This document shows, piece after piece, positions 12,381-23,568 of a DNA stretch of 64,000 bases. The notes beneath the pieces are model-generated. The model did not search any database. It saw only the letters and a list, made by a program, of their open reading frames with translations, and was not told where the DNA came from. Every line of letters begins with the position of its first letter. The stretch's first letter is position 1. Source of the stretch: Stereum hirsutum FP-91666 SS1 (taxonomy: Eukaryota; Basidiomycota; Agaricomycetes; Russulales; Stereaceae); the NCBI RefSeq assembly GCF_000264905.1, contig NW_006763136.1:1889550-1953549 (forward strand), given 5' to 3'. Made by a program: the position numbers and the translations under genes.

Positions 12381-14185
12381 CTAGTACTCCGATTTTGGAG
12401 ACAATATCGACGAGTCTGGATTACAGAGAATAAAACCTATCTCGCGTCGCCCATCTTGATATACTTCAAGTCTGTCCTCGCAGGTCTGGGTGATTGGTTG
12501 TATGCGCGGGCGAGCAGAGAGCTTGCACTGCGGGAAATAATAAGAACAGCTCTGATATCAGCGATTTCGATAATATTGAGGTTAGTATATCTAGATGGAG
12601 TGGACACGTACAGAGATCATCGCGCTCAAGAACTCGTACACGGGGGCGACATACCAACGACGAAGTGATCCGTCCGGCGCCCGTTCATACCATCCGAGAT
12701 GCCCCCCTTTACCCGTTCGTGCAAGGACGGTCCAAGGGTTAGTCAGTGCCTCACAGATAGGTAAAGTATTAGCGCCAACAATGGGATCGTCCATCGCGTT
12801 GAGACTAAGGAACGGGACTCGAATTTTAGATATGAAGCGAATGGAGCTGATGGTGGCGTAATAGTCGTCTGCGCTGTGAAACCCATATAACTTCGTGGTA
12901 ATCAACTCATCATACGCTCGTAGTGAGACCAAATTTTTCCGAAACAAGGTCTCCAGCCTTGGACCTCGAATGGGACTGGACGGGTCTTTCTCGAAGGCGT
13001 GGCGATGGGTGTAAAGGAGTGAGCGCAACGCGCCGCCAAGGACGTTGTTGTACACGAGACGATTGAAGACCGATCCACGCTCGATGTGATGGCTGCCTTT
13101 GGTAAAGTCCCAGACGTTCGCTACGCTCATCATGGCGCTGAGTGGGCACGAATCGCCCTCTTCTCCCGCATATTTTGTGAGTGCGTTAGCTCCAAGCGAG
13201 AACCCTAACAAAATGTGATCGGTACGTGAAGGTCGGGACAGACGTGTTGTCTACTAACCAAGTGCGAATATCGGCGAAAGGGGAAAGTTTTGTGATATCC
13301 ACAAGATGGCGTGTCGGATGTCGTCCGTGGTTCCGGCCTACATGAGTATACGTCAGCGACGAAAAACAATCCTCGAGGTCGTAGTGCTGTATGATACTGA
13401 CGTGGTAAAGCATTGCGCTCGTCACTGGTGACCTATTGCAGCCTCTCGAGTTCATCACCACGGCACGTAACGATAACCCCCCTGCGGAGGTCGAGGCCGT
13501 CAACTTATGCAAAGCTGCTCGTACGTAGGACTCGTGCGAGCCACCAGTCAACCCGTGTGTCACGAGAAGTATAGGTTCCAAGTGTTTACGAGGTTTCGCA
13601 GCGAGAGAAGGTGTGACATCCAGAGCCAAAGTCCCTGGGATATCTTGTTCAAAACCTAAGTCCTAGCTTGAAAGCATTAACGAGCATACCTCCATCGAGA
13701 ACACTGATCAAGGTCCTGTCACAGCATAACCGAATTAGACAAGAAGAGTTGGAGCCCAGTCGAGCTTACCTCTCGTAGAGGATAGCATCATCGTCTCGGC
13801 TGAAGAAAGTATAGATCGTGTGTGCGTGACCGCTGCAAGGACGAATTAGTGCACGGCCAGGGGACACGATATCGCACACGCACTTTGGTAACCACCATAC
13901 TCCAGAGAAGCCTGCGTCATGCCGAAATAGTGACGGCATCCTGCACTTCAGAAACGAAATCAAAGTATCCGATGACTCGCTTCGACCCTTATCAGCTTCC
14001 ACGATTTCCTGTAGCGGTACTGAGGATGCTGAGAAGTACGTCTCGGGAAGAGTTCTAGTATATCGAAAGACCAAAGCGAGTACGGTCTTAAAAATCACTA
14101 GGACGAACCAAAGGAGGGAAGATATCATCCAAAGATATTGAAGACAGAGGTGCGGCTGGAGAGAGAATCCCGAGAACATAGTCAT
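12381..14185 (-). CDS. ABHD1/3 / EMB8-like alpha/beta hydrolase
   Basis: Membrane-anchored hydrolase of the family that includes yeast Eht1/Eeb1/Ymr210w and animal ABHD1/ABHD3, acting on medium-chain esters or phospholipids. An N-terminal hydrophobic segment (YLWMISSLLWFVLVIF) is followed by MPSLFRHDAGFSGVWWLPK, the family SGHxxTIY motif (SGHAHTIYTFF) and LALDVTPS. HGLTGGSHESYV and NSRGC then flank the oxyanion region. The nucleophile is in LLGFSLGANALTKYAGEEGD. The acid region is LNAMDDPIVG and the His region GKGGHLGWYE. The reading frame probably continues past SAMIS through intron 12528-12611 (gtacgt donor, tactaac branch site, cccgcag acceptor) into a 48-residue tail containing DGRREIGF, stop at 12381. 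Without that splice the protein ends at 12591. The start at 14185 sets the anchor at the very N-terminus. Confidence 0.8.
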
Positions 14186-17100
14186 TGACGGGGAACGGCA
14201 CGAAGTAGAGTAAAGGTGACCAGGAGCGATTTATAGAGCAGTATGTTGTGGCAGAATACCCCAGCCTGCAATGTCAGCTTCATGTCTGTGGTAAAAATCG
14301 AACAGTACTCGGAGGCGCTAGGCATAAGCCTTCCGTACTACCGTGACTTGCCGTGAATACGAATCCGCTTGGGCTTCCCTGAGAGCCGCCTGTCTTCGGG
14401 CACGGGCCGAATGAAACAGGAAGGATCCTCAAAGGCACAGCAATGAATGTTTCTGACATGGCATGTTTAAGAAACCGTATCGGAAGGTCGCCAGGAAGGC
14501 ATGTGTTACCTTTGAGGATACGAATATCTCCCTAAAGACTGTGAAGTCATCTAACTCCTCCTGAGAGGTCCTAGAGCCCCTGTTGTGAAAATATCGCTCT
14601 GCCAATTGCGAATACGATGGGGACCCCTGGGAGTACGCACGATTCAAAGCGCTAGACGATACGCTGTGAAAACACAGCCACTATGACGAGTAATTTTGCT
14701 TCTTTGGAGGTGCTTCCCTCTAAAGATCGTTAACCCTGTAAGGAAGTCCTGAACCATTCGATAGGCCAGGAAGGAATACACTGTCACTTCAGCGTGTCTG
14801 AATGAACTGATTCCATTACAGATGTAAACCGTTCTTCGTTCATACAATGTGGCATACGTATGCACCGAAAAAAATCAAGGAAAAGGCCTGAAAAGAAAGG
14901 AGGCATGGTAAGCACGATGGTCTATGACTGTCGAGATGAAAGAGAAGAGATCCAAGCCAAACCGGGTACTACTCGCCCCAGAGACGATGGAGGACGGATT
15001 AATGAAAGGAGCCGACCAGCTCACGGTGCACCACATTCCTTCGTGCCTTGCCTGAGTCGTCGTAATATTAGGGGTCTTTGAAATAGACGAAGGAATGAAA
15101 GTTTGCGAGACCAGTGTAACAGGTCTTCATTGTGGGTGCAGCTTTACTCCACTAACATGAGAAATGAAGGTCGCATACATGAGGCCTGTACGAAGAGGAT
15201 GCTACAGCTGGAACGAGAGTATCATGCAAGGGCTCGCAACCATAGTCTAAAAAGTCACAACCGAATGTTGACCCTGGACTCGTGAACGAGCAGAAGGCAG
15301 GGAGTAATACGAGATGTCAGTGAGAAGTGTTGCCTTCAAGCTCGGACACAGTCTCGGAGAACACAAGATGATTCGCCGAGAGTGTAACGACACGATGAGG
15401 CAACGGGTGTGGGGACTACGCTCTCGGCTAGTCTCAATAAACCTATCGTGGAACAATCGTGCGAGGAACGGGAGGTTCAATGCAAAGACGAAGCGGTCAG
15501 CTGCAGCGTCTTTGAAGGGTAGACCGTGCCTCAGTGAGGAGTATAAGGAGGGGTCAGTTACGTTGAAGAATAATGCGGCTGTGCAACTGCATGCTCTATG
15601 GTGTAATACATCCCTGCAACAAGCCTCGTGAAGTAGGAAGAGATTTATTCCTTCCAGTCTCTCCTCCGTTCACAGGCCATTGAGATCTGATGACGCGAGA
15701 TCGACCTAGTCAGCCTGTAGGGAAAGCATGTTGACTGCTTAGCTTTGGTATAGATGGGTTGCTGTCACCAGCGTTCTGGGGCTCTGGGGTACGAGATTGC
15801 AATATACGCTTGGGAATAGTCTAGGATAAAGCGTTGCCAGAAGCGACTGAGCCGTAAAAAGTAAGTTCGCTAGACACCCACATGCGTGATCAACCCGACT
15901 GATACATCCCTCTAGCTGTTGGAAGACATCGTGACCGTGAGGCAAATGGGACCAAATTCGCCGTACGTGATGCCGAGTTGCATCGATATCGTCAGTTTTC
16001 TGTCGTTCTCTACCTAGAGTCCCATTAGTGCGGGCCGGGGTCCTGACATCCGCAGTTGCATATATTACTTCCTATGTCGAGATGGTGTCGTCTTCACCGT
16101 GACGAAAGGGGCACAAAATCTGGGTCAACTTATGCAAAGATGACAGACACGCAACATTACATGAGCTGTAAAATAAAGATAATGTCGATCGGCGTTCATC
16201 GACCGGAAATGACTGGAGAAAGGCTTACAATGAGGATCACTATCTTTGGGTCCTACATAGGGGTGGATTCGCACTAATTAACACGGTTTCTCCTCTTCAC
16301 TGTTTCTTGACTATTCCAACGTTCGCATGTGGCAACCACACAAGCACTGGCACGGGCGGAGCACTATGATGGCAGTCCGTCGGCTCCGTCCCTTCACGTC
16401 GTTCACCGTTGAACATCGAGCATTCAAGGAAGGATCCTCTTCGATAATTTTGGAAACTCCGTTCTCTAGCTGTCATCCAAAAAAGTCAGCAAACTTGATA
16501 CAAAGGCGAATCAAAGCCGTCAGAAGAAGCTCGCGGGGTCGCTTTGTCAAAAGGACCATTACCTACTTCTGCAGTTCTATGCGAGTCAGAAATGGCGCGG
16601 GTTCCAAATCCGTGCTCGGGTGTAGCGCGGATATGATTTGCGCTCGTTCACCGTGCGGAACTGACAGTACGATCTTCTGGAGTGTTAGTGGTGAATTCCT
16701 CGTTCTAGTCGAAGTCGTGTTTATTAGCTACAAATGGGGTTTATGCCATTACACCCACCATATCATCGCAACTGATGATTAGCGAGAAGTTCGGATTCCT
16801 GATCGCGAACGTTAACGTTAATGCAGGGATCCACCACGCATTCGAGTATGTAGCGACTGCACTCCACAGATTAATCGGGCACTGTGGGATTGTCGCTACG
16901 CCCATTCTGCTCAAGAACGGAGACGGCAATCGACGGTATCGGATTCCAGCCTACATCCCTTCGGGCAAAGTCAAAGGGAAAGACTTCACTAACTGGGGGC
17001 AAATCAACAGGGCAGAAATGCAGAACAGATCTAGGCTTTAGGCATGCTGCCAGAGGCATGTTTTGACGGAGGCAGATGAACATACAATTTGGTACCACAT

Positions 17101-17232
17101 CGTACAACAGGACGACCTACACGAGGAAAGAATGATTAGCCAAGTATCACGATATTTCAGACAGGAGGCAGAGACGGCGAACATCAAGTGCTACTTTTGT
17201 CCTTGAAGGGGCCAACGAAACCACAATGTCAA
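14186..17232. other. Gene-poor 3 kb spacer
   Basis: No exon chain, RNA gene or transposon terminus could be recognised on either strand. Open frames up to about 150 codons exist (for example near 16327-16782 +) but have no family features. Confidence 0.4.
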
Positions 17233-17995
17233 TCACTCCTGTCTATCCAAGAAGCCCATCCCACCCGCTTTGATCTTCCCCAAGAAGCTCTCGTACCACT
17301 TCGCGATCAAACCCATCGGGACTACACTGTCCGGACCCACGATGCCGCTCCCACTTCCAGATATGAACCCAGAGACGTAGTTGAACAGATGCTTGACGAT
17401 CTTCTCCGCAATGACCGTGGGGTCTATGGGTTTGACAAGGCTTGAGGGTTGATTCGGTGCGGACGCGGAACCTGCTGTGGATGACGGGAGAATGGACATG
17501 TGCATGGCTATCTGATCGAGGGGTTCCACGGAAAATCCAAGGATGGCTGTGACGCCTGTGTCCTCTGTGGGTGCGGAAGAGAATGCGGCGTGTGCTTGGG
17601 TGGTTGTGGATTGGGAGGAGAATGTGCCCCTAAGGCGGAATATTGCTGATGGCTTCTCGTTCGAGAGCCTTCAACAACGATCATGAGTTTCCTTTGAGAA
17701 AATGTGTATGCAACTGGAACATGAACTCACATTCCGAGCAGTTGAAACCCTTTTCCAGGCCAGTAGAAGTGAACAGTCGCTCCATATCCTTCTGGGAACG
17801 GTACTAGAACGACGTGCACTTCAGATAAGCTTCCCTTTGAATAACGAATAGTATCGCAGACATACCCGTTCCGAGGAGAAAGACGCAGATGTGGTTTATG
17901 GATGTGGCGCTTGGGAGCTCGAAAGCTGCGTGAGTTTCGTCGATTTGTTGTAGGTTTGTCTGCAGGAGGCGACCAGCAACACAGCATCCGAACAT
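17233..17995 (-). CDS. OPI10: Hikeshi/OPI10 family protein
   Basis: Homologue of Hikeshi (human C11orf73), the nuclear import carrier for HSP70 under heat stress. The yeast member is OPI10. It starts [14 protein letters not shown] at 17995. The N-terminal domain includes [11 protein letters not shown], spliced to [17 protein letters not shown], then [19 protein letters not shown] across a second splice. The C-terminal half has [14 protein letters not shown], a low-complexity Ser/Ala linker, and the helical end [20 protein letters not shown] and [20 protein letters not shown]. The full protein is about 200 residues, the usual family size. Stop at 17233. Both halves of the known fold are intact. 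Confidence 0.9.
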
Positions 17996-18405
17996 GGCTT
18001 ATAATATACTAGAGAACGGGCGAAATAATTGAGCAATTAAGGTCGCAAGCACAGAGGAAACAGGGCGTTAGGGTTGGGCGAAGTGACGACTGAGGAGAGC
18101 TCATCATCGTATGATATCAAGATGCGGGTCTCGTGAGGCGGCGCGAAAAAGCGAGAACATTCTCGACAAAATTGTGCCCGTATTAGGCACGAGTCCTCTT
18201 TGATATGCGACTACAACTTGCTCATACTAAACAAACGGGAATCTTATTATATTTGACTCTTGTCGAGGTCCCCTTTGCCTAACTACTTGGTCTTAGCCTA
18301 TACTACTATGTTGCGGTGGACATCTCGGAGCGCTCGCAAGGACCGTGAACATACCCGATCCTCGCAGTATCATGACCTTGCTGCGACTTCTTCTCTGCCT
18401 CCATC
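17996..18405. other. Divergent promoter region
   Basis: About 410 bp between the divergent Hikeshi and Lpx1-like genes. An AT-rich run occurs at 18240-18250. No gene seen. Confidence 0.4.
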
Positions 18406-19974
18406 ATGTCTAGTTACCTAGAAATCCAGCCTTTCACTTTTGACCCTCGCCCAGAATATCCATACTCGCTGTGTATCAAACGCTACACTCATCGAGACCT
18501 CTCTGCCGAGCCGGCTGATACTGGCGCTATCACTCTTATTCTTACTCACGGAGTCGGGCTTCACAAGGAGCAATGGGAGCCCGTTCTAGAGGACCTGTTT
18601 GGACTGCTGGGGACGGCAAATAGTATTGCTATTGGAGGCGCGAAATTGAAGATCAGAGAGGCGTGGAGCGTTGAGCTACCGGACTGTGGCGATAGTGTTC
18701 TCTTGAATGAGAAAGCGCTGAGCGACGGTAAGGGGTGTCTCACTGGTGAGTTCACGATAGCTTTGGACACCAATATATCTCGATATGAGGATTCAGAGGC
18801 GATCAGGAGGTCTTTTATAATTCGGTATGGGACGCTCGCTGAGCAAGGTGGCAGGCTGGACTCCGAACGCCACATCGCTTTCCAACCTTGTTCATTGTTC
18901 GGAATACTGAACCCATGCTGAAACTCGATTGAACAGACAGGTGGGATATGTATGGTGAAGCTCTTCACATGCTTTTAAGCGGCCGAGGAAAAGGTGTGGA
19001 AGTAGATTTTCAGAGCCACAACCTGGTAGCCATCGCCACATCCGTGACTGCTTTATCAATGTTAGTGGACGTTGGCTGCTTCCACATCTGTTGAGTAGTG
19101 CTCACCGACCGCCTTACCACCCACTGATGTAATACAGTATCATGACTCGGAACTACTCGCCCACCATTGACTGGCGCGCCGCCATTCTTTTCGAACCTGT
19201 GCTACTCAGCTCCAAAGGTGCGCAAAGTATATAATTTCAGAAACTAACCTAGTGACGTGTGCCAAAGGTGAATATAAGATGAGTATACCCGAGGCGAATA
19301 TTCGAGATGCTTGGGATGAGAGGAACGTGGAACTCTATCAGGTCAGTGTGCATCCTATTAAACAGTAATCGCATTGAAATCCCCCCCTCCCCCCTGAAAC
19401 CTCTGCACAGAAATATGGTCGAAGAGGGACAATTATTGCTGGACAATCAGAAAGAGTGGTGCACCCAAAATTTTCCGCTACAAACTTACAGAGAGTGAGT
19501 TGACACTGGTCTTCGGACTTCCAGCGTCCTGTCAATACTCATCTATCACACAGACCATGACCGCCTTCTGCGAGGCAGTGCCGACGCACCTTGTCTTCGG
19601 AAACAAATACGATTATATGTATGATTCGTGGATTTCCTTCAGACCCTTGGACTGAACTCACCCAGCTCCTCACGCAGTCCCAGAGATGACTGGGATATTC
19701 TTGTCCACAAGTACGCTGGCGACAAGCTGAAAACAGTGTCAGTCATCGACGGTGCAGGTCATCTGGTAGGCTCTTCGACCCCTCTTTCCCGACGTGATCA
19801 CTCTTTTCATGTAATGTACATATTGACTGATTCCGCTCCTAGATGATACAGACCGAACCGGCCACCGTCGCCGAAACTATCTGGTCTTGTTTGTGGCATC
19901 CATCATCCAAATTGATCACAAGCGACCTCACCGCAGGCAGTGGCTCTCATTCAGAACGCAAGTCAAGGCTGTGA
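18406..19974 (+). CDS. Lpx1-like alpha/beta hydrolase with C-terminal SRL
   Basis: Alpha/beta hydrolase resembling yeast peroxisomal lipase Lpx1. Visible are ILTHGVGLHKEQWEPVL (oxyanion side), VELPDCGDSVLLNEKAL, the spliced RWDMYGEALHMLLSGRGKG, and at the position of the nucleophile elbow LVAIATSVTALSI where relatives carry GHSMG. AILFEPVLLSS follows. The acid is probably in FGNKYDYM and the His in DGAGHLMIQTEPATV. The protein ends SERKSRL, where SRL fits the PTS1 consensus, so it is probably imported into peroxisomes. Intron 18728-18936 (209 nt) is long. The loss of both elbow glycines makes catalysis uncertain. The next gene downstream, HMG-CoA lyase, also ends in a PTS1-like tripeptide. 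Confidence 0.75.
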
Positions 19975-20426
19975 TGGTTGATGAGTTCAAAATCTGGTAC
20001 CCTTCGTCACGCTCTTAGGGTGCCGGTTTGCATATTGTTTCTTTATGTACCTTGTTGGACCTGTAGCACTTAGCTGCTTTGTAACCATGCTTTTATACGT
20101 GCTTTTGTCTGAGCCTACGGATCTGAATGCCGAATGTCTTTCTGTCCTGTGATGCCTCACCAGATCTCTCTTTACAGCGGTGAACTCGTAAAGCCGAAGT
20201 GGCGTCGGCCGGATTCACCGACAGACAAGGTGAACGCCACAAATGAGTGAGAGTGCTTTCCCCGCACGACGAAGTCATCGGTCGACCGTTGCGCGCCTGA
20301 ACGCCCATAAGTACGCGATGCTCAACCACAATATAAGTTCTTTGACGCTCTAATACCTCGAAGCTCTCAGCATATCTTTCTTCTTGGTCCAAATACTTGA
20401 CTTCATCGTTCGCGACGGTAGACACG
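19975..20426. other. Intergenic between Lpx1-like gene and HMG-CoA lyase
   Basis: Terminator of one gene and promoter of the next, both on +. No further gene seen. Confidence 0.4.
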
Positions 20427-21715
20427 ATGCTCACGCGTAACTTTCGAACTGCTGTCGCCTCCTGTTCTCGACCCCTGAGGTCGGTCGCTCCTGCTGCTCG
20501 CAAGCGCTCTCTCGCCACGTCAACCAGTCTTCCGGATAACTTTGTTCGAGTTGTTGAGGTTGGCCCTCGTGATGGACTGCAGAACGAGAAGTCTGTGATA
20601 CCTCCAGAGACGAAGATCGAGCTCATTGACAGGCTAGGGGCGGCTGGAACGAAGATCATTGAGGCTGGCAGCTTCGTCAGTCCGAAATGGGTACCACAGG
20701 TACGTTGTCTTTCTCAGACACATAATTGGTGTGTAGAGCTTCCCGTCCATTTTTTTATGGGTGGTACTCGCGGAAACAGATGGGTGGCACAACAGAAGTC
20801 GTCAGCAGGATGAAGGTCCTCCCAGACGTCACCTATCAAGTCCTTATTCCCAACTCCAAGGGTCTCGCAAATGCCCTCTCCCTCCTCTCGTCTACCTCTT
20901 CTTCTCCACCTCCCATTACCGAAATTGCTATCTTCACGGCCGCAACGGACGCCTTCGCACATGCGAACACCAACTGCTCAATCGCGGAATCGCTCTCCCG
21001 GCTCTCAACCGTCACTCGTCAGGCCCTCGACGCAGGGCTCAAGGTCCGAGGTTATGTCAGTGTGGTCATTACGTGCCCGTATAGCGGCCAGGTGGATTAT
21101 GAGAAGGTCAGGGATGTGACGAAGGAGTTGTTCGAAATGGGCTGCTACGAGGTTAGCCTGGGGGATACAGTGGGGACGGGCACGCCCGGGAGTGTGAGAG
21201 AAATGATTGAGACGGTGCTGCAGAAGAACCCTGTGGAGAAATTGGCGGGACATGTGCGTATCTTGCTCGATATGCTCTACTGGGGGTATTGAGAGTTGAT
21301 TTGGTCGGTATCACTAGTTCCATGACACGTTTGGCATGGGTGTCGCCAACGCCGTACAAGCCGTCTCTCAGGGTATTCGCACCATTGATGCCTCCGTTGC
21401 TGGAATTGGAGGATGCCCTTATTCACCGGGCGCTACAGGCAACGTCGCCACAGAAGACATCATTCACGCTCTCAGAGGCATGTCCTTGCTTCTCTCTTGA
21501 TTCGTGTCCTAATACTAACACTGTTCTCCATAGGTCTGGGCTACGAAGTCGCTGGCAATATGGACCAGCTTGTTGATACTGGGTTCTGGATATCGGAGAA
21601 GTTGGGGAGACAGAATGCGAGTCGTGTAGCGAACGCGATCAGAGCAAAGAGGGTCAGGGAGGCTCAGTTGAGGGAGAAGGAGGGTGTGAGCGAGGCTTTC
21701 AAGGCTAAGCTATAG
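20427..21715 (+). CDS. Hydroxymethylglutaryl-CoA lyase
   Basis: Cleaves HMG-CoA to acetoacetate and acetyl-CoA, the last step of leucine degradation. The start at 20427 gives [19 protein letters not shown], a basic, Ser-rich mitochondrial presequence. An in-frame Met at 20397 is less likely. Catalytic features are [21 protein letters not shown] spliced over intron 20700-20779 to [45 protein letters not shown] across another splice, and the [12 protein letters not shown] loop with the active Cys. The C-terminal part is [20 protein letters not shown], ending EAFKAKL. AKL is a plausible PTS1, and animal HMGCL ends in CKL and is dual-localised. The family length and all catalytic positions are intact. 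Confidence 0.92.
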
Positions 21716-22089
21716 GGCAGTCTTGGATGGATGTGTCGTTCTGAATCTCACAGGGACATCGTATGTCACTTTCCACGCATTATATTAGTGTCTATTGAGG
21801 AAGGGTTTGCGTTTGTATTGCCTTAATGGCCAAAATTATATTTCCGTGTACGTTAAAGTATATGGAGCCATGTCCTCATGAAACTGCTTGGCAGGCAGTA
21901 GCGCAGAGGCACTAATACAAGTCGCACTGTCGAAAGAAATCACCGTGATCGTCGCCATAGACATCCATTTCCTATGATGAACAACAATACAGACCGAAAC
22001 CAGGCTAGCGAGGTGCGACCACACCCTCTTGGCCTGTGTGGCATGTAAACGACCTTTTATCAGTTCCCGTCCATCGTGCATCAGTGTCC

Positions 22090-22554
22090 TCAGCAGGCGG
22101 TGATGGTCGAAGCGTAATACGTCTCAGTCGCGGTGACCTGGGTAGTACTGTGGAAGGTGAAGGTACCAGTCCCAGTGCAAGTGTTGGTGTGGACGGTCTC
22201 TGTGACGGTGCGAGCCTCGAGGAGGCCGGCCCTCGGTGCACGCTTATCACAAGCAACGGCTGGGAAGAACAATGTAAATTGGTATGAAAGACCTTCAGTG
22301 ATGTAGACTCATATAAAGCGGCGGACTTACTAGTTACGGGCAAGGTGGTGGTGCTTGTTACAGTTGATGTGGCCACGGCAGTGGTGAGAGTGACAGGGCA
22401 GTCACTATATTAGGAGCGAGACTACTGATCAACATAGGCACGTTATGGGGTCGACGAGTTGCGACAAAGACGAGTGAAATATGAGCTCACGCGTGACGGT
22501 CTGAGCAGAGACGCCGGCGATAGCGCAGAGGAGCGAGAGAGTAGAAAAGCGCAT
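22090..22554 (-). CDS. Small secreted Thr-rich protein
   Basis: Short protein of about 100 residues with a signal peptide (MRFSTLSLLCAIAGVSAQ). The mature part is rich in Thr/Val/Ser (TTAVATSTVTSTTTLP) and carries Cys pairs (DCPVTL, VACDKRAP, HTNTCTGT, TITAC at the very end). Intron 2 is ordinary (ACTA|gtaagt to cccag|CC). Intron 1 does not keep the frame with a GT donor. A GC donor (AC|gcgtga) to tatag|T would give the sensible QTVTDCPVTL. It resembles the many small secreted proteins of basidiomycetes. Function unknown. Confidence 0.6.
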
Positions 22555-23568
22555 GATGAATTTCGAGGACGAGCAGCGGAAGTCGATACGAGACTGGATC
22601 GTGAATTGGTGTGATCCCTACCGCAATACCGACAACCTATATACCCTGCGAGGCGAGCTGCACATGTCACGAGTTTACCAAGTCCTCTCTCCGAGTCTCT
22701 GAAGTTGTCGTTCAGAGATGAAAGATTGACAATTCTGATGTGTTGCTTGAGCACCATACGTTTCCTTGGATTGGCCCGTAGCATATCCCATACTGTTCCA
22801 GTGGTGGGACCCTGAATGCGGCCTCCGACGGTTGTGGGCCTGATAAAATGTGCATCAAGACACTTTGAGATCAGAGGTGGCCAACGGCATCGCGGTGCTT
22901 TTGCCCAGAGACCATAATGAGCAAGCGCTCTGAATAAGTCGACCAGAAAGACCAAGAGCGACGTACAGCCGTCTTCAAAGCCCAGGACTGTGCTGTATTT
23001 ATGGACCCAGATATCCAGAGTTAAGAATGTATTGGTCGCGGTGGTAGTTGTTCGATAAGGCTGCATGAACTCTAGATCTCGGAGCCCCCTCCGCTGAGTA
23101 GCACCACCTTCATGGTGGCACATTGTGGCCCCGTTACACCGACTCGGAACAACCATGCACAAGTGGAAGTTGAGCACACAAACCCCTTGGTGTTGCTTTT
23201 TGAGTCCATCAAGCGACAATACCGACATTGCTGTTCCATCGGGAGAGCGGATTACCGGTCCCATATCCGCTCCCATGTTCATGCCGTTCTCGAACCCTGG
23301 TAAGTGTCAACGATCGAGTAAACGTTGTGAGCAGAATCGACATTTATGATCAACCACGGCTTTACGCCTGGACTTCTCTAAGATTTACCATTGGACAAGA
23401 CAAGCCTGCGTAGAGGGAGTGGAGACAAGATTAAAACATACACGACGAACCTCGAACGAGCCGGTCACAATTCTTCATAATCATACATTTCAACTGCCAA
23501 GAATTAGAAACATACTGCGTCTTCAGGCATTCAGACACCGACGGATCCAGAGCTCCATGCTCCTTTGT
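22555..23568. other. Intergenic, no supported gene
   Basis: About 1 kb upstream of the secreted protein and downstream of the LRR gene. A long minus-strand open frame crosses it (22443-23282) but has no family signal and overlaps a better-supported exon. Confidence 0.4.

Noticed and set aside
22443..23282. 279-codon minus-strand open frame
   Set aside because: No domain or signal features, and it overlaps in another frame the signal-peptide exon of the secreted protein. Probably chance.
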